Shown here: positions 46,633 to 56,663 of the stretch, piece by piece
Position numbering within the stretch: the first letter of the stretch is position 1
Layout: each line of letters opens with the position of its first letter
Assembly (NCBI RefSeq): GCF_014529535.1
Contig: NC_050737.1
Coordinates: forward strand, 372,001-436,000
DNA from: Bradysia coprophila
Lineage: Eukaryota; Arthropoda; Insecta; Diptera; Sciaridae
Direction of reading: 5' to 3'
Length of the DNA: 64,000 nt
Made by a program: the position numbers and the translations under genes
The notes under the pieces: model-generated
The model's database searches: none
Told to the model about the DNA's origin: nothing
What the model saw: only the letters and a program-made list of their open reading frames with translations

Positions 46633-47795
46633 ATGATCCTGATGTCGAACATCGATCTGCCTGCATTGGTACAAAAACTGGTGGAACAAATTTGGCGTCT
46701 AGTTACGAATGAGAGACTTGACCCAGGAGTATTTACTGAATGGTTCTGGCCAAATGACAATTTTCAGCCGGAGAGTTTTAAAAGGTTGGCGAAGAGGGGC
46801 ACCACAGAACAGCGTCGGATGCGCATCCTGACTTTTGGCCAGAAATTTCTGAACAATTTTCCCGAAATTCTGGACGAGCTGAAAACTTACAATCGTAAGT
46901 ATTACGAATGAATTTTTCGCATGTTGTTCGTTCTCTGTAGACTGTCAATTCCTCTTTCTTTAGGAGGCAGTTCAACACCAGTCCGAAATGCGTCACCTGT
47001 GTCTACGACACTAGAAGTACCAACTAGAACACGAAGCCGATCAGAGTCGAATGGAATGGACACATTGCAAGTACCAATCTTGGTATGAATTTACAGAAAA
47101 CTGATTTTTAAAGACATCGTTTGATCTCGGAATCATTTTCAGGTGTCAGGGCTATCGAAGTCTTTGACTGATTTACAAGATACGAACCAGAAAGTGCTGG
47201 AAGAAAATCAATGGATGAAAGACGAGATTGAAACGTTGAAATGTCAAGCAAAAGCAGATGAGGAAATTACCAATATTCAACAGCGCGAGGTAAAGCATTG
47301 GATTTTTATAGACATCGTTTGATCTTGGAATCGTTTTCAGGTGTCAGGGCTGTCGAAGTCTTTGACTGATCTTCAAATCGTGAACCAGAACCTGCTGGAA
47401 GATAATCAAAGGATGAAAGACGAGATTGAAACGTTGAAATGTCAAGCAAAAGCAGATGAGGAAATTACCAATATTCAACAGCGCGAGGTAAAGCATTGGA
47501 TTTTTATAGACATCGTTTGATCTTGGAATCGTTTTCAGGTGTCAGGGCTGTCGAAGTCTTTGACTGATCTTCAAATCGTGAACCAGAACCTGCTGGAAGA
47601 TAATCAAAGGATGAAAGACGAGATTGCAACTTTGAAAGGTCAAGCAAAGGTAAGCCAGGATGCTTCTACGAAGATAAATAATCAACAGCGTGAGGTAAAG
47701 CATTGGATTACAGCGTAGGACCCTCTCTGAAGTGTTTTATTAATTTTCAGATTGAGCTACTGACAGCGAGGATTCGTTTTCTCGAGAAAGAATAA
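46633..47795 (+). CDS. Orphan coiled-coil protein with triplicated exon
   Basis: Exons 46633-46894, 46964-47082, 47143-47289, 47341-47487, 47539-47694 and 47751-47795 join in frame to 291 codons plus stop. The first part (IDLPALVQKLVEQIWRLVTN, then GVFTEWFWPNDNFQPESFKR) is helical and of unknown family. Next is a Ser/Thr/Arg-rich linker (STTLEVPTRTRSRSESNG). Three near-identical 49-52-residue coiled-coil repeats follow, each starting VSGLSKSLTDLQ and ending QQRE, then a short tail LTARIRFLEKE. The start is uncertain. An upstream ATG exon at 46481-46504 with a good donor splices to 46563 (SAREARSLADLRSAIEEKPT), which is protein-like but in another frame. The true N-terminus may therefore need a splice I cannot see, or a 1-bp indel is present. 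AATAAA lies at about 47941. Confidence 0.7.
47143..47694 (+). repeat. Three tandem 198-bp exon+intron modules
   Basis: Exon starts at 47143, 47341 and 47539 are exactly 198 bp apart. Modules 1 and 2 share 51-bp introns, and exons 2 and 3 are almost identical until the last third of exon 3, where the sequence diverges (CQAKADEEITN versus GQAKVSQDASTKINN). All junctions are phase 0, so copies can be added or lost without a frame change. Confidence 0.95.
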
Positions 47796-49440
47796 CTTCA
47801 AAAGAATCAACAGCCATTAAAAAATTAAGAGGATGATTTTCCAGCTCGTACGAGTTGTTGCTGATAGCCTAATAATGATAGGAGATACTGTCCAAACGTT
47901 TTTTTTAAAATTAATTTTCGCTCAACTTTTCAATTTATATAATAAAAATCCTTGTCTCATCACTGTCGATCGCCTTTTTTCGCCTTCTCACGTGACTGGG
48001 CACGACGGTAACGTATTCCACTGTACATCTCGAAAAGACAACCACTTTATGCAGTGGGAAAGTGAGCATACGGAGCAGACCTACGAATATTTTGATCACT
48101 AGACCTTCATACACTGTGAATGTTTGCCTCATCGCCTCATATTTGGCATCGTTGTTTGCATTCAATTTTAGCAATTTACCCTCGATGTCCAACAGTGTAA
48201 CAGTCGACCATCAGCTGCTGCGTTTGCACCCGTTCAAAACTCCCAAAATATATCGAAGTCCAGTGAACGAAATTTAATTTACTTAGCATCACAGCCACCA
48301 GTTAGACTAACCCCTAGTAAATTTATCGCAATAGATTATGCGAAAAAAATCCAAGCAAATCGATGTCGACATACCGGTGTTCAAGTTCTTATGCTGCGTT
48401 TTCTATTGTGCAACCTGTGGTGAAAATTGCAATACAATGGAAAATGTATCGTAATTTTCCCCTATAGCAACTCTCATTATTGCTCGGGTGTTTTCAGCTT
48501 TATCGTAACACACAAAATGCGACTCGACTGGAGGATGCTAAATCGCAAGAACTATACACTCACAAATTGTAAGTCACTTTTCCAGATGTAGGCAATTGAG
48601 TTTTCATTCAACACATTCTTATCAACGATGATGTTTTAGGTATTTGATAATCACACTTACTAAATCGATTGCATTCCCGTGAAGAATCGCCAAAGTCAGA
48701 TCGCCAAAAAATAACAAATCGACAAAGTGTGAAGAAACGCCATTAAGACAAGTTTTCAATTCTTCATGGTTCTTGGAGTCTCTTCACACCTTGGCGATAT
48801 TTCTTGGCGTTTCTCTACATTCTGGCGACTTTTCTTGGTGATTCAACAAATCAACCAAAAATGATGAATTTCGAAGAAAAATCGCCAAAGTGTGTAAGAC
48901 ATTCCCTACTGTACAAACGACATTTGCAACTGAAAGCCACTGACTGATGTCGACTATAAATCGTCCTAGATTCGATGAATTGTCTAGGTTTGAGTTTTCT
49001 GTTTCCGTATCCTGAATTCGACCTGTTCCGAGCATCAGAGAAGGAGCCACTAGCAGCGGCCTTCGTGATCAACCCAGATAGAACTTAACCTGCATTCTGT
49101 CAGAACTTTGTGAAGAACGGGCGACAGCTGTAGCAACTCAATTCTTATGTGGAAGAAATGAAAATGGGAAATTGGAAGAGCGTTCAAGTCCCGAGAGTAT
49201 AATTCCTCGAAATTAAACTCGTAGTCCAAGAGATTCGAATTCTTGAACTTGATTTCTTTGAAATTCGAGAGTTCACACTCTTCGGAAGTCTTATCTGAAT
49301 TTTTCTTTCTTTTTTAACATCAAAACCTGAACGTTTTCTCAAGCCATCCTGTATTTTGCATGCACCACTCTTTTAAGAGGCTTAGTTGTTTTAGCTTACA
49401 CAGGAATCACTGACGTCATTTTTAATATTCAACCAAGAAC
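47796..49440. other. Intergenic stretch with TCGCCAAAG words
   Basis: Between 48680 and 48900 the word TCGCCAAAG or its inverse CTTTGGCGA-like form recurs about six times on both strands (also once near 53545), suggesting a decayed inverted repeat. An 88-codon minus frame at 48784-49050 is protein-like in part (GRFIVDISQWLSVANVV), but no splice or family support was found. Confidence 0.4.
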
Positions 49441-49599
49441 CAACGCAATTCAAGCATGAGTGGTACTCCAAAAGGGTACCGAAACTTGTCAGTTTGTCAG
49501 TGTCACAAAACTGTAAAACTCTGGAAAACATCATTTCATTCAAAATAGTACTCTACTTGGCACCTGTCGACTATGATCACTCTTGCTTGAAGTGCGTTG
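49441..49599 (+). mobile_element. MITE family B, copy B
   Basis: CAACGCAATTCAAGCATGAG at the left end and CTTGCTTGAAGTGCGTTG at the right end form about 15-bp inverted repeats. The internal CAAAATAGTACTCTACTTGG matches the other copies. Confidence 0.88.
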
Positions 49600-49856
49600 A
49601 TCCAACACATTTTCTGAGTTCGCCGCTATTCGTTATTGACCGTGGAGTGTTGCTCAACGAGCATTGAACCAATTGAAATGCACCACAGTTCAAGTAAAAA
49701 GAGACAAACTCGATTAGGTACCGCCAAAATATAAATTGTGTGTATTTCATTCATTATAAAATCCTTTCAGTCCACGTCGTCCACGTTCACAAAACTAAGC
49801 AATTAGAAAATTCGAGCAACAATTCGCAACATAATTCGGCTGCCACAATCGTGACA

Positions 49857-50336
49857 CTACAAATCCAAGTCCATCGAATTGTTGTAGTCGAGCGAGGTGC
49901 TATTGTTATTGTCTTGCTCGTCATCACTCATCATAGCTTTCCGTTCCCGCTGCAACGCAATTAGTTCCGTTATTTTTGCAGGCGGCTGCCACAGTACTAA
50001 TGCCGTACACGGTCGTTCGAATCGACTTAGTATCGCCTGGAATGTATGAAACACAACAATCAGTCACTCAGACAATCGCACCGTTCGCAAAGCATCTCTT
50101 ACTTGTGGTATGACTGGTTCATTTTGTAGCTTTCGAATTTGTTCGCAGATCGTTATTCGCTGAGCATTTCGTAATTTTTGTTCAAGATCTTGCGCCGATG
50201 AAAATGGACAGTCTGTGGATGATGAACTGGAATCCGATTCCATTGACACGGAGTCACTGCTGTAGTCCTCTAACGTTGGTGTACTATGTGAAGTGAAATC
50301 GGGCGATATGTGCAGTCCCTGTAGGTGTTCAGCCAT
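49857..50336 (-). CDS. HCFC1R1-like small protein (tentative)
   Basis: Two coding exons, 50336-50103 and 50036-49857, give 137 codons plus stop from an ATG at MAEHLQGLHIS. The upstream frame (RLYAKPKKLITEEK) is open to an acceptor at 50377-50378, so exon 1 (ending at 50458) may be 5' UTR or carry an earlier start. A serine-rich acidic centre (YSSDSVSMESDSSSSSTD) is followed by ITICEQIRKLQNEPVIPQ and RPCTALVLWQPP, then an acidic tail. Human HCFC1R1 (about 138 residues) has EENMATHFSQLSLHN and PCSELLLWRYPG at comparable places. The pairing of a KMAEHLQGLHIS-like start with a PC-x-x-L-x-LW-x-P motif supports distant homology. The vertebrate protein affects the localisation of host cell factor HCF-1. 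The assignment is suggestive only. Confidence 0.6.
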
Positions 50337-50457
50337 TTTCTCTTCGGTTATCAATTTTTTTGGCTTTGCATATAACCTGAAATCAGTTCCGATTTTCGTT
50401 AAGATTCCAATCAATTTGCGTCACACAGCACGCAGTACGCTTTGCATCTAACTTACC

Positions 50458-50565
50458 CGTAGAGTGTGTGTGCAGTTTGTATGGAGGTTATTTAGTACAT
50501 ATAAAATATTCCACTAGAAAATACGTCTTATCTGATTTCGGTAGGCTGTTTTTCAAAAGAATCCT
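50458..50565 (-). promoter_or_regulatory. Probable first (non-coding) exon / promoter-proximal segment of the HCFC1R1-like gene
   Basis: On the minus strand the segment ends ACTCTACG at a consensus donor (GTAAGTTAG), whose intron would end at the acceptor 50377-50378. No in-frame ATG is evident, so it would be 5' UTR. The same segment is duplicated at 46008-46417. Confidence 0.5.
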
Positions 50566-50930
50566 CAGAATCCGAATCTAATGCCGTAGTTGACGCAAAA
50601 TTTGGTGCTTATACACGCACGGAATTTTGAAAACCGACACATTTTCTGTTTTGTGATTTACTGGCTTTTTGGGAATTTTTGCATGTATTTTCATATGGAG
50701 AAATCAATAACTCACGTGATCCTTTATTTGACTTTTCGAAAATGAAACACTCCTGCCTGATTTATTTTATTCTGCCGTGATTGGAATTTTGAAAACCGAC
50801 ACATTTTCAGTTCTATATTTTACTTGAGTTATTGATTTCTCCGTATGAAAATATACTAACTGAAAGTGAACTCAAACGAACACTGACATAATTTGAATAA
50901 TTATGTTCGCAAAACTTTACTGTGCCTTGT

Positions 50931-51111
50931 CAAAGCACCTAGCAGGGTAATAGGGGATTTTACACGTCAAATAGAGTAGTATTTTGATACCAATAATACC
51001 ATTAGCAGCCTTAATGGTAATTTTACAATTACATTATGAAAAAAAGGTATGGAAATATTCGCATACTTCGATTAAAGTACTACTTTATTTTTTACCCTGC
51101 TAGGTGCTTTG
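50931..51111. mobile_element. MITE family C, copy 1
   Basis: Ends CAAAGCACCTAGCAGGGTAA and TTACCCTGCTAGGTGCTTTG are 20-bp perfect inverted repeats. The inside holds TACCAATAATACCATTAGCA. A copy of about 95% identity lies at 51948-52125. Confidence 0.93.
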
Positions 51112-51185
51112 GCTGTGTCCATAAAGATTCGCGGATTTCTTTGATTAACCGCTCTGAGGTTCACTAAGTCAAACTATTACAGGTC

Positions 51186-51324
51186 TTAACATTCAAAAGT
51201 ATCGACATATTATACATTTCTTATTTCTCCAACTTCTCTCATTTCTCCCTAACGAGTATATGGAGAAATGAGAGAAGTAAGCAAAATAAGAAATGTATAA
51301 GATGTCGATACTTTTGAATGTTAA
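51186..51324. mobile_element. 139-bp near-complete palindrome (fold-back)
   Basis: The arms TTAACATTCAAAAGTATCGA... and TCTCATTTCTCC return inverted up to 51324, about 60 bp each with few mismatches. Unrelated to family C. Confidence 0.88.
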
Positions 51325-51947
51325 AAACTGTAGTTCAGTTTTATTTTCGATTTTAGCGGTGTTGCAGTCTCCATTTCGACGGGACAATGAAAATGAAAAT
51401 TTTCTCGTCTGTGTTGTGAAAAACATATTCTTTATTGGAAGCGAGAGTTTATTTTTACAAAAAAAATTGGGACAAAACCTCGGATCATTTTGAATTTTTT
51501 TTGGTATTCACGTCTATTTGAGTCAATTTAAACAAAATCGATGGGCGGTTTATATCATTGATGAATTCATTAGACATTCTTTTAGGTCAAGTTTTTTTTT
51601 GTATTTACTCATGAGACTTTAACATAAATTTTCAAGATCGTTGTGTCTCCGTGTATAGACCGAACATTGTCTGATATACACAAAAGCTTTTCCACAACTA
51701 AATTATTTCGCATATTTTCAAAATATTGAATGTTAACTGTTCACCCCACAACAATTGTTAACGAAATTTATTATAAATTGATTTTCTGTGCCATTCGAGC
51801 ATCCTCGAGTGAGTATTTTTAAATGTTGCGTATCAATTCAATAAAAGGTAGCTTTGGATGACCTATGCATCTTAATCCTTTTGGACGCTCGAGGTGTATT
51901 ATTTTCCATTCGTTGTTGCAACATTTTTCAATGTGATCTTGTGAACT

Positions 51948-52125
51948 TAGCAGGGTAATAGAGGATTTTACACGTCAAATAGAGTAGTGTTTTGATACCA
52001 ATAATACCATTAGCAGCCTTAATGGTAATTTTGCATTTACATCATGAAAAAAAGGTATCGAAATATTCGCATACTTCGATTAAAGTACTACTTTATTTTT
52101 TTCTATTACCCTGCTAGGTGCTTTG
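51948..52125. mobile_element. MITE family C, copy 2
   Basis: Same ends and interior as 50931-51111. The left end is slightly shortened (starts TAGCAGGGTAATA). It abuts the decayed LRR-like frame on its right side. Confidence 0.92.
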
Positions 52126-52127
52126 AC

Positions 52128-52729
52128 TTGAGCAAAAGAAACTGAAGTATTTAAGAGTTTCAAAGTCGAGCATGTATTTCATAACATCATCGATGGAATA
52201 AACAATGCAACATCCAACGATGATCTTCTTCAATGACGAGACAGTGATTTTAACGATTTCGATTTGCTCAAAAATCCATTTTCCAGATCCTCGAATATGC
52301 CGTAGTCCCCATAATCGATTATGATCGTTTGGATTGATTTATTTTGTTCGATAAAGTTGTGATAGTCGCCGATACTTCTAATCCGACAAACATAAATTTC
52401 AATGTTAAGACGCGGAGCTTGTCATCAAAAGTAAATGGCACCTTTTTTGATATCGTTGATGATGAATAACAACCTGCTAAACTAAATTCTGCAACGTTTT
52501 GCAAATGAATGGTTTCCAGAAGGTGATCAAATGACCGTGGTGCTTCGATTTTCAACATTCGAATTTGTTGATTCAATTGGAGGATACTCGTGAAAATGAT
52601 AGCAAATAAATGGAAGATGCTCCTCAAATGGAACTTAAAGCGTCCACACCCTTGCTGTCTGCTATACACTTTGATTAAAGTTTCGCCATTACTTTCAACT
52701 CCGAGGTAAATAAAAGCCGATTCGTGCAT
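52128..52729 (-). pseudogene. Decayed LRR-like gene, truncated next to a MITE
   Basis: The open frame 52729-52319 begins MHESAFIYLGVESNGETLIK and contains HLLETIHLQNVAEFSLAGC, with LRR-like spacing of leucines and NVAEFSLAGC. Past its stop, protein-like sequence continues in other frames (VKITVSSLKKIIVGCC, then MLDFETLKYFSFFC) until it meets the family C MITE at 52125. At least one frameshift is therefore implied. F-box/LRR proteins commonly look like this, but no F-box is visible. It could be a recent pseudogene, or a gene with unrecognised introns. Confidence 0.4.
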
Positions 52730-52892
52730 AAAATTGAGTCATACGAATGTCGTTACAATTCACTGAAACGAACTTTTTCTGCAAAAACGTCTTTGTGGTT
52801 TATTTGTGATCTGGTGGTGCTGGTGCTAGTACACTCATGAGATAACAATCTTACAGTGCATTTTTATACGGTTACGTGGCAAATTGGTTTCG

Positions 52893-52997
52893 ATGTTATT
52901 GCTGCTGCTAGCCGGTTATGTACGTTTTTCGTACGGGAAACGTATGTTGAATGGATTCGAATTTTATTTTTGTCTGACACGCCAGAATTTTCAATAA
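52893..52997 (+). CDS. Possible first exon or micro-ORF with signal-like start
   Basis: A 34-codon frame starts MLLLLLAGYVRFSYGKRML, which looks like a secretion signal with a hydrophobic core. It ends QNFQ and stop. It lies head-to-head with the LRR-like remnant, 164 bp away. No downstream exon was found, so it is listed only as a candidate. Confidence 0.2.
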   Translation: MLLLLLAGYVRFSYGKRMLNGFEFYFCLTRQNFQ

Positions 52998-53818
52998 AAA
53001 TTTTATTGCTAAGTTGGATTCTTCATTTGGCGTGCTGGCCGAGATATACATTAGGGTTACCCTCGCTAGCGCCCTTTACTCGATGCAGTAGTCTTAATTT
53101 GTCATATAAATTTAGTTTTTTATATTGATATAATACCACTGCGGGGACCAAAATAAGAGGCTTTTTGACCGTTAAAAAATTCTGTTCTTGTGCCCGTTCT
53201 TGAAGTGCGTTGGTTTTACAGATTTCGATGTCACCCGCCTCCGTAGATGTCTCAACATGATCTTTCAGAACATTAAAGTGTAGTCAGTATGGTGCGTTCA
53301 TATTTTCAACACAATAGATCAAACAAACTGCAGGCAAAATGAAATGATTGTTTTCAGTGTATTTTTGTTATTTAATGTATTTTACTTGCGAAATCACTGC
53401 AGACAAAAACAAGGAAACGTGTCATTCAATCCTATTTAAGCCCCTTTTCTAAAGATTCTCGTTAAGAATGGCCAAATTTAAATTGCCAAAAGCAAATGAC
53501 AGCCAGAAATTTAACTTGTCTTTCTGGTTGTTCTTTGTTCACACTTTGGCGATTTTTCCTTGCGTTTTTGGCAGCTGTCGACATGGTCCCTTTTTTTGCT
53601 TCAAGTGCGTCTGTAGATCTCAACTGAAATCAAGCAATTCGAAATTCCCGCGATTCCTTGTTGCTAATATTATGACATTAGAAGCGTCATACTTACTGGG
53701 ACTTTTAACTTCAACATTTCGATTTAGTTGTTAAAACATAACCTCGAACGAAAAACATTCAATGTTGTTATTAGGATAAAATTTGACTCGAATTCGTTGA
53801 GTAAAATAAAACAAATCA
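52998..53818. other. Intergenic stretch upstream of NDUFAF4
   Basis: Contains a solitary family-B MITE end (CTTGAAGTGCGTTGG) at about 53200 and a CACTTTGGCGATTTTTCC word like those at 48.7-48.9 kb. No gene is supported. Confidence 0.4.
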
Positions 53819-54736
53819 ATGGGTAAAGTGTTATCGGTTGCCACACGAAAGGCACGTCGATTTAACGCGGATAATCGTGCACATCGATTCTTGGACAAGG
53901 AAAAATTGGAAGCTGCACCAAAATTCGAATCCAATATAAGGGACTACCAACGAGTTCTCGAAGGTGAGCGATAGTTTTTCGGTTGAATTAAAAATAGAAA
54001 TCGCAGCACAAACTCAACGATCTAATTGTATTGATAGAAAAACCAGACTTTGCCCAACTGGAAAGCAAAAAGAATTCGGTGTTGGACGAACGTTTGAAAC
54101 AAGTTTACGTAACATCAACAGATCCTGTAGTGGTGAGAGAATTGGTTACTGACATTCAAATTCAGATCTAATTTTACCGAATGCATCGTTTAGCAGGCTA
54201 GTTCGTCTGATGATCAAACCAATAAACCGCTTCCATTAGATAGAAAAGCTGTCCAGGATTTCGAATTCGGCTATTTGGAACCGGAACAGGCTATGAGAGG
54301 TCGTGTTACTCTGCGACAAGCACTGACATTCATCAGTAAACATAGCGCAGAGCCGGAAACATGGACAATTGAAAAGATATCCGACGAATATAAACTGAAG
54401 CCGAGTGTTGTTGGTATGTGTACGATCCGATGTAATATTTCGTTAATCTCTATTCCTCTCTCTTCTCTTTCTTCCCAAAAACCAGGTAGCATATTGAAAC
54501 ATTTTCAGACGTTTGAGGTGTACATACCGGAAAATAAGGAGGAAGACAAAGTTTTGACGAAAGATCGCCTTAAGCAATTATGGCACAACGAACCAAAACC
54601 GTTGCCGCCACCCGAATACGGAGCGGATGAAATGTTTGATCGTTTAAGGAAGGAGCACGACGAAAACCAGCAGAAGAAAGATCAGGAGAAGAAGGAGCAG
54701 AAGGAAAGGAGTTGGAACCAACGGAAGTTGGAGTAA
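53819..54736 (+). CDS. NDUFAF4: Complex I assembly factor 4, four exons
   Basis: Exons 53819-53963, 54038-54132, 54197-54413 and 54486-54736 join in frame to 235 codons plus stop. The N-terminus MGKVLSVATRKARRFNADNR keeps Gly2 (a myristoylation position also present in human NDUFAF4) and the F-x-x-(E/D)NRA-x-R core. The second exon has VYVTSTDPVV, like human VYVDSKDPVS. The third has RGRVTLRQALTFISKH and ETWTIEKISDEYKL, matching the conserved KGKISIVEALTLLNNH / ETWTAEKIMQEYQL block, and the fourth begins ILKHFQTFEVY. The protein acts with NDUFAF3 in early assembly of mitochondrial complex I. A basic and acidic Lys/Glu-rich C-terminal extension (from about residue 160) makes it longer than the 175-residue human protein. 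The start is the first ATG and fits the family. Confidence 0.95.
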
Positions 54737-54788
54737 CCCGAGAGATTCCGAGTAGTCAGCAATGTTACTGTAGTTGTTAACGGTGAAT

Positions 54789-54794
54789 AATAAA
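54789..54794 (+). terminator. Polyadenylation signal of NDUFAF4
   Basis: AATAAA lies 53 bp after the NDUFAF4 stop codon, followed by an A-run. The convergent WDR61 stop is only about 110 bp further on. Confidence 0.7.
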
Positions 54795-54901
54795 AAAAAA
54801 ATGTTATCCGAGATCTTGTGTACGTTCGTTAGACTGCGAAGCGTTTCCCGCGAAGAACAAACTACGTTGGCTTTTCTTAGAAAATAACTCCCGTTTAATA
54901 T

Positions 54902-56123
54902 TCAAACAACGTTCGCCGGACAGTCGTACAAATTGATACATTTATCTTCCGAAACTGACACCACTTTATTACCATCCGGACTGTACTTCACACCCCAAAC
55001 TTGATCCGAGTGTTCGTTGAACGTGTACAAGCATTTCCGCTCAGCAACGTCCCAGATTTTCACCGATTTGTCACTGGACGACGACGCAAAGTGTTTACCA
55101 TTACCGGAGAACGATACACTCAACACCCAGGACGCATGTCCGGACAAAGTACCAGCAACGTCGGAATGTGCTCTGGAATAAAAGCATCAAATTGTCAGAA
55201 TCTGCACACAGACAGAAACTCAAGCCAAAGTCTACTTACACATCATACAGTTTCATGTGACCGTCATCCGACGCCGTTAGTAGCATTTGGGAGTCCGGTG
55301 AGAAGCACAAACTTCTCACCGACATTGCGTGACCTTCTAGCGTTTGGGCCACCTTGCCGGCAGCTACATCGAAGATGTTTATTATTCCGTCAATGGCACC
55401 GCTAGCAATGTATTTACCGTCAGGGCTCTGTAATATACACACACATCGTTGCTAACATGCCCAACCAATAACAGTTTTCATATCTCGACTCACATAAGCA
55501 ATGCTGAGAGTAAATTTACCATTCTGCGGATCCAGCACCTGTTCCGCTTTGCCCGTTTCCACACTGTACAGTGAAATTTTACCTTCGTGTGATCCCGATA
55601 TGACGTACTTGTCGCATGGCGAAAAAGCAACCGTCCACAAATCCACTGGACCAAGTGCGGTCTGATTCAACAGTTGTCCCGTTTCTGCTTTCCAAAAACA
55701 CAGTCCCGAATCCAATGAACTGCTCGCTATCGTATTTCCATCCGAGCTGATGGCCACCGACACCACTCCCAACGAATGTCCAGTCAATTGCTGCCGTAAT
55801 TCCAATCGATTATCTTTGAGATCCCATATTTTGACCATATCATCCAAGCCGCCGGTTACAATGTAGTCGGTGACTTTATCTTGTGACGGATTGCTGAATA
55901 GTGAATCGCGTGACGCTTCGCCGTCATCGTCGTCCTTGTGTTTTTCGACTGTCGTTCGACCCCAAGCACACGACCAAATGCTTTCGGCATGGGCTGTTTC
56001 TTGTTTATGCAGCAGGGAGAACTGAAATCAGAAAATGAGGTTAGAATTTGCGGGGAATTTTCGGTACGCTATCGGTTGGATGTGTTAGCACACATAAACC
56101 GCAATTCGGTCACTTCGCACCAT
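54902..56123 (-). CDS. WDR61: WD repeat protein 61 / Ski8-like
   Basis: Coding exons 56021-55494, 55427-55240 and 55172-54902 join in frame to 328 codons plus stop. The first lacks an ATG. A single-codon start exon ATG|GTGCGA at 56123-56121 would fit the phase exactly and give 329 residues, but this is an inference. Seven WD repeats cover the protein. Signatures shared with human WDR61 are [69 protein letters not shown] and [14 protein letters not shown], with the same DCP-containing end. It is a scaffold subunit of the cytoplasmic Ski complex (mRNA decay) and the nuclear PAF1 complex in animals. An acidic insert ([13 protein letters not shown]) in the first repeat explains the extra length over human (305). 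It converges on NDUFAF4. Confidence 0.95.
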
Positions 56124-56273
56124 TTAAAGACTGTAGATTAGTAATTATTCAATTTATTGAATTTGTTTAGAGCAGTTTGGTTTCGCGATTTTGGCCCGAT
56201 CAACAAAACAAAATACTTCAATTTGACAGTGTTGCCAATATGACACAGTCTGTCAGTTAAGTGACATTGAAAT

Positions 56274-56663
56274 ATGAGCGGTCTAGAATTGATTGTCTAT
56301 GTGAGTGGTGTGAGTGCCGAAGGTGCCGAGTGCCGTGATTGTTTAGTACTGTCAACTGTTGCACGAAAACGAAAGTTTAGTCCCACCGATTCTGCCATAA
56401 AAAAATTCACTGACGAAATAAGAACATATGTGAGAGGTAGGGAAAATTGATCGTTTGGTTGAATCATTTTCTTTCTGTTGTTAATGAGTCATACTTTTCG
56501 TCAAGGATTGAGACGCTTCGACATCAGCATTTTCGAGACTCGCAACCTATGCGCTCGCAATAACTTCCGAAATGTGTGTTCTGTGTGTTCTTGTGTGTCG
56601 GAAACCAGTTCAGACAGCAAGTATGAGATTCGTGATTCGGCTGGATTCAGACAGTTACAGTGA
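56274..56663 (+). CDS. Small orphan gene divergent from WDR61, two exons
   Basis: An ATG frame MSGLELIVYVSGVSAEGAEC continues through RKRKFSPTDSAIKKFTDEIR to a donor (GAGAG|GTAGGG) at 56437. A 69-bp intron ends at 56505, and the second exon (GLRRFDISIFETRNLCARNN through SAGFRQLQ, stop) joins in frame, giving 106 codons plus stop. The 5' end is 150 bp from the proposed WDR61 start in head-to-head orientation, as for a shared promoter. Cysteine-rich second half (CSVCSCVSE). No family recognised. The donor is weak and the model rests on phase and composition. Confidence 0.4.

Noticed and set aside
53468-53734. 88-codon plus-strand frame upstream of NDUFAF4
   Set aside because: It contains decayed repeat words (CACTTTGGCGATTTTTCC) and has no domain; NDUFAF4 starts independently at 53819.
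54236-56123. Operon-like link between NDUFAF4 and WDR61
   Set aside because: The two genes are convergent with separate signals and ordinary introns; close spacing is the only link.
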